Of a stretch of DNA of 64,000 bases, positions 63,231-64,000 are shown in pieces. Source of the stretch: Flavobacteriales bacterium. Its GTDB lineage: Bacteria > Bacteroidota > Bacteroidia > Flavobacteriales_F > PHOS-HE28. The stretch's first letter is position 1. Each line of letters starts with the position of its first letter. The notes below the pieces were generated by a model. It ran no database searches, was not told the DNA's origin, and was given only the letters and a program-made list of their open reading frames with translations. The translations under genes and the position numbers were made by a program. Location: assembly GCA_016717225.1 (NCBI GenBank), contig JADKGB010000013.1, positions 45,378-109,377 of the forward strand. Direction: 5' to 3'.

Positions 63231-64000
63231 GTGAAACAAAAGGTCCTCTTCTCTACACTGAACTCGCGCCCTACTTTTGGCTTGTGTCGAGCGGCTAGGA
63301 AAGACTATGAAGTGGAGGTGCATATCGTGCGCTGGCTGGTGAACAAGGAGGCCCTGTTCGAATTGAAGTTCCCCGAGCACGTTCACGTCTGTGAGCGGGA
63401 TGTACAGATGAATTGCCGCTCTTCCGGTTGGTCAACGCATCAACCCGGATATCGTTTTCGCAGTGGTTGGGTGGACAAGGGTTACTTGAAGATCGTAGAG
63501 CCATGCACAAAGCGGGTAAGTCCACAGTGATGTGCAGTGACACGGCCAAGGAGGAAGTCTCCGGCAATGGGCCGCGGTGAGCACCTCGCGGTTCTGGCTG
63601 AGACGCACGTTCAGTCATGCGTGGGGTGACCGGAGACTCCCAAGCTCTATATGCGGAATACCTCGGATTTCCAGTCATCATCACTCGCGTGGCCTATTCC
63701 GCGGATGTCGATCGCTTCGCACCGCTCGCTGAGAATTCGGAACGAGCGAAGGCTGACTCCCGCACCGGTTCCTCTGTGTTTCCCGTTACATCCGGACCAA
63801 GGGCCACCAAACCCTGCGTGATGCTTTTTCCGGATGTGTGAACTGGTGATGCTGGTGATTGGGAACTCTGGTTCATTGGAACCGGCGAATTGCACGACCA
63901 CGTGAAGGCTTCTGTTCACGGTGCTCTGCAAGCGATCAGGCACATTGATTCGTCAAGCCGATGAGATGGCGACCTACTTGGAACAGACCGAGTTTTCATT
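63231..64000 (+). CDS. Glycosyltransferase family 4, partial, with several frameshifts
   Basis: A retaining glycosyltransferase that runs past the right edge. It can start at GTG 63231 (VKQKVLFSTLNSRPTFGLCR). Readable pieces in changing frames are EVEVHIVRWLVNKEALFELK, GWVDKGYLKIV, RRTFSHAWVTGDSQALYAEY, LGFPVIITRVAYSADVDRF, ELWFIGTGELHDHV and QADEMATYLEQTEFS, which together follow the GT4 order (the family ends this segment with a sentence like VLPSxxE). The C-terminal acceptor-donor site is outside the window. It lies directly after a polysaccharide deacetylase, so both probably belong to an exopolysaccharide cluster that continues rightward. Confidence 0.72.

Overview
The window looks like a chromosomal stretch from a member of the Bacteroidota, most likely a Flavobacteriales-type lineage with unusually high GC (mid-50s percent by eye). 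This is inferred from a C-terminal type IX secretion sorting domain (56789-58252), a GLPGLI-like lipoprotein, a DUF1800/DUF1501 pair, DUF3078 and DUF2490 proteins, three SusC/FecA-style TonB receptors, the fused SpmA/SpmB-like membrane protein and a coiled-coil/zapA/rny cluster. No phage, transposase, integrase or CRISPR array was recognised. About twenty genes are interrupted by single-base shifts or an in-frame stop, usually in short homopolymers. The conserved sequence resumes at once in another frame, so uncorrected sequencing error is more likely than real decay. Error density rises sharply after about 61.8 kb.

Layout. 0-5.4 kb: a partial secreted protein, lolA, a SET-domain protein, a SpmA/B-like carrier and a serine hydrolase flanked by two copies of a 71-bp direct repeat. 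6.3-12.2 kb: a tripartite RND efflux operon (adaptor, pump, TolC-like lipoprotein). 12.3-14.9 kb: an overlapping LytS/LytTR two-component pair plus a DUF2490 outer-membrane protein. 15.2-18.8 kb: a TonB receptor and a convergent propeller lipoprotein. 18.9-19.7 kb: a gene-poor patch with a degenerate 21-bp tandem array (TGTACA-headed units) and a 14-G tract. 19.7-28.2 kb: ftsK, a GLPGLI-like lipoprotein, DUF1800-DUF1501 and an M23 peptidase. 28.4-34.2 kb: coiled-coil/zapA/rny, then a methyltransferase, an epimerase and an SLC13 permease. 34.2-39.7 kb (minus strand): FkbM methyltransferase, WD40 protein, fatty-acid hydroxylase, TonB receptor, msrB. 39.9-44.2 kb: tRNA-Val, cytochrome c, ECF sigma factor with a 67-residue partner, two mechanosensitive channels and DUF3078. 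44.2-46.7 kb: a membrane glycosyltransferase and smpB. 46.7-51.6 kb: a metal locus. 51.7-59.2 kb: pyrD, an HMG-CoA-lyase-like gene, phosphoesterase, glycosyltransferase, T9SS cargo and a DUF2306-like protein. 59.3-64 kb: an M16 peptidase and the start of a polysaccharide cluster.

The most coherent functional unit is the metal locus. A DtxR/MntR-type repressor and an Nramp transporter carrying a C-terminal UspA domain form one operon. It is divergent from a TonB receptor whose plug contains a CxxC, and the shared 68-bp gap holds a perfect TTAGG-N4-CCTAA palindrome. The most unexplained sequence is the 21-bp array at 18.9-19.17 kb.
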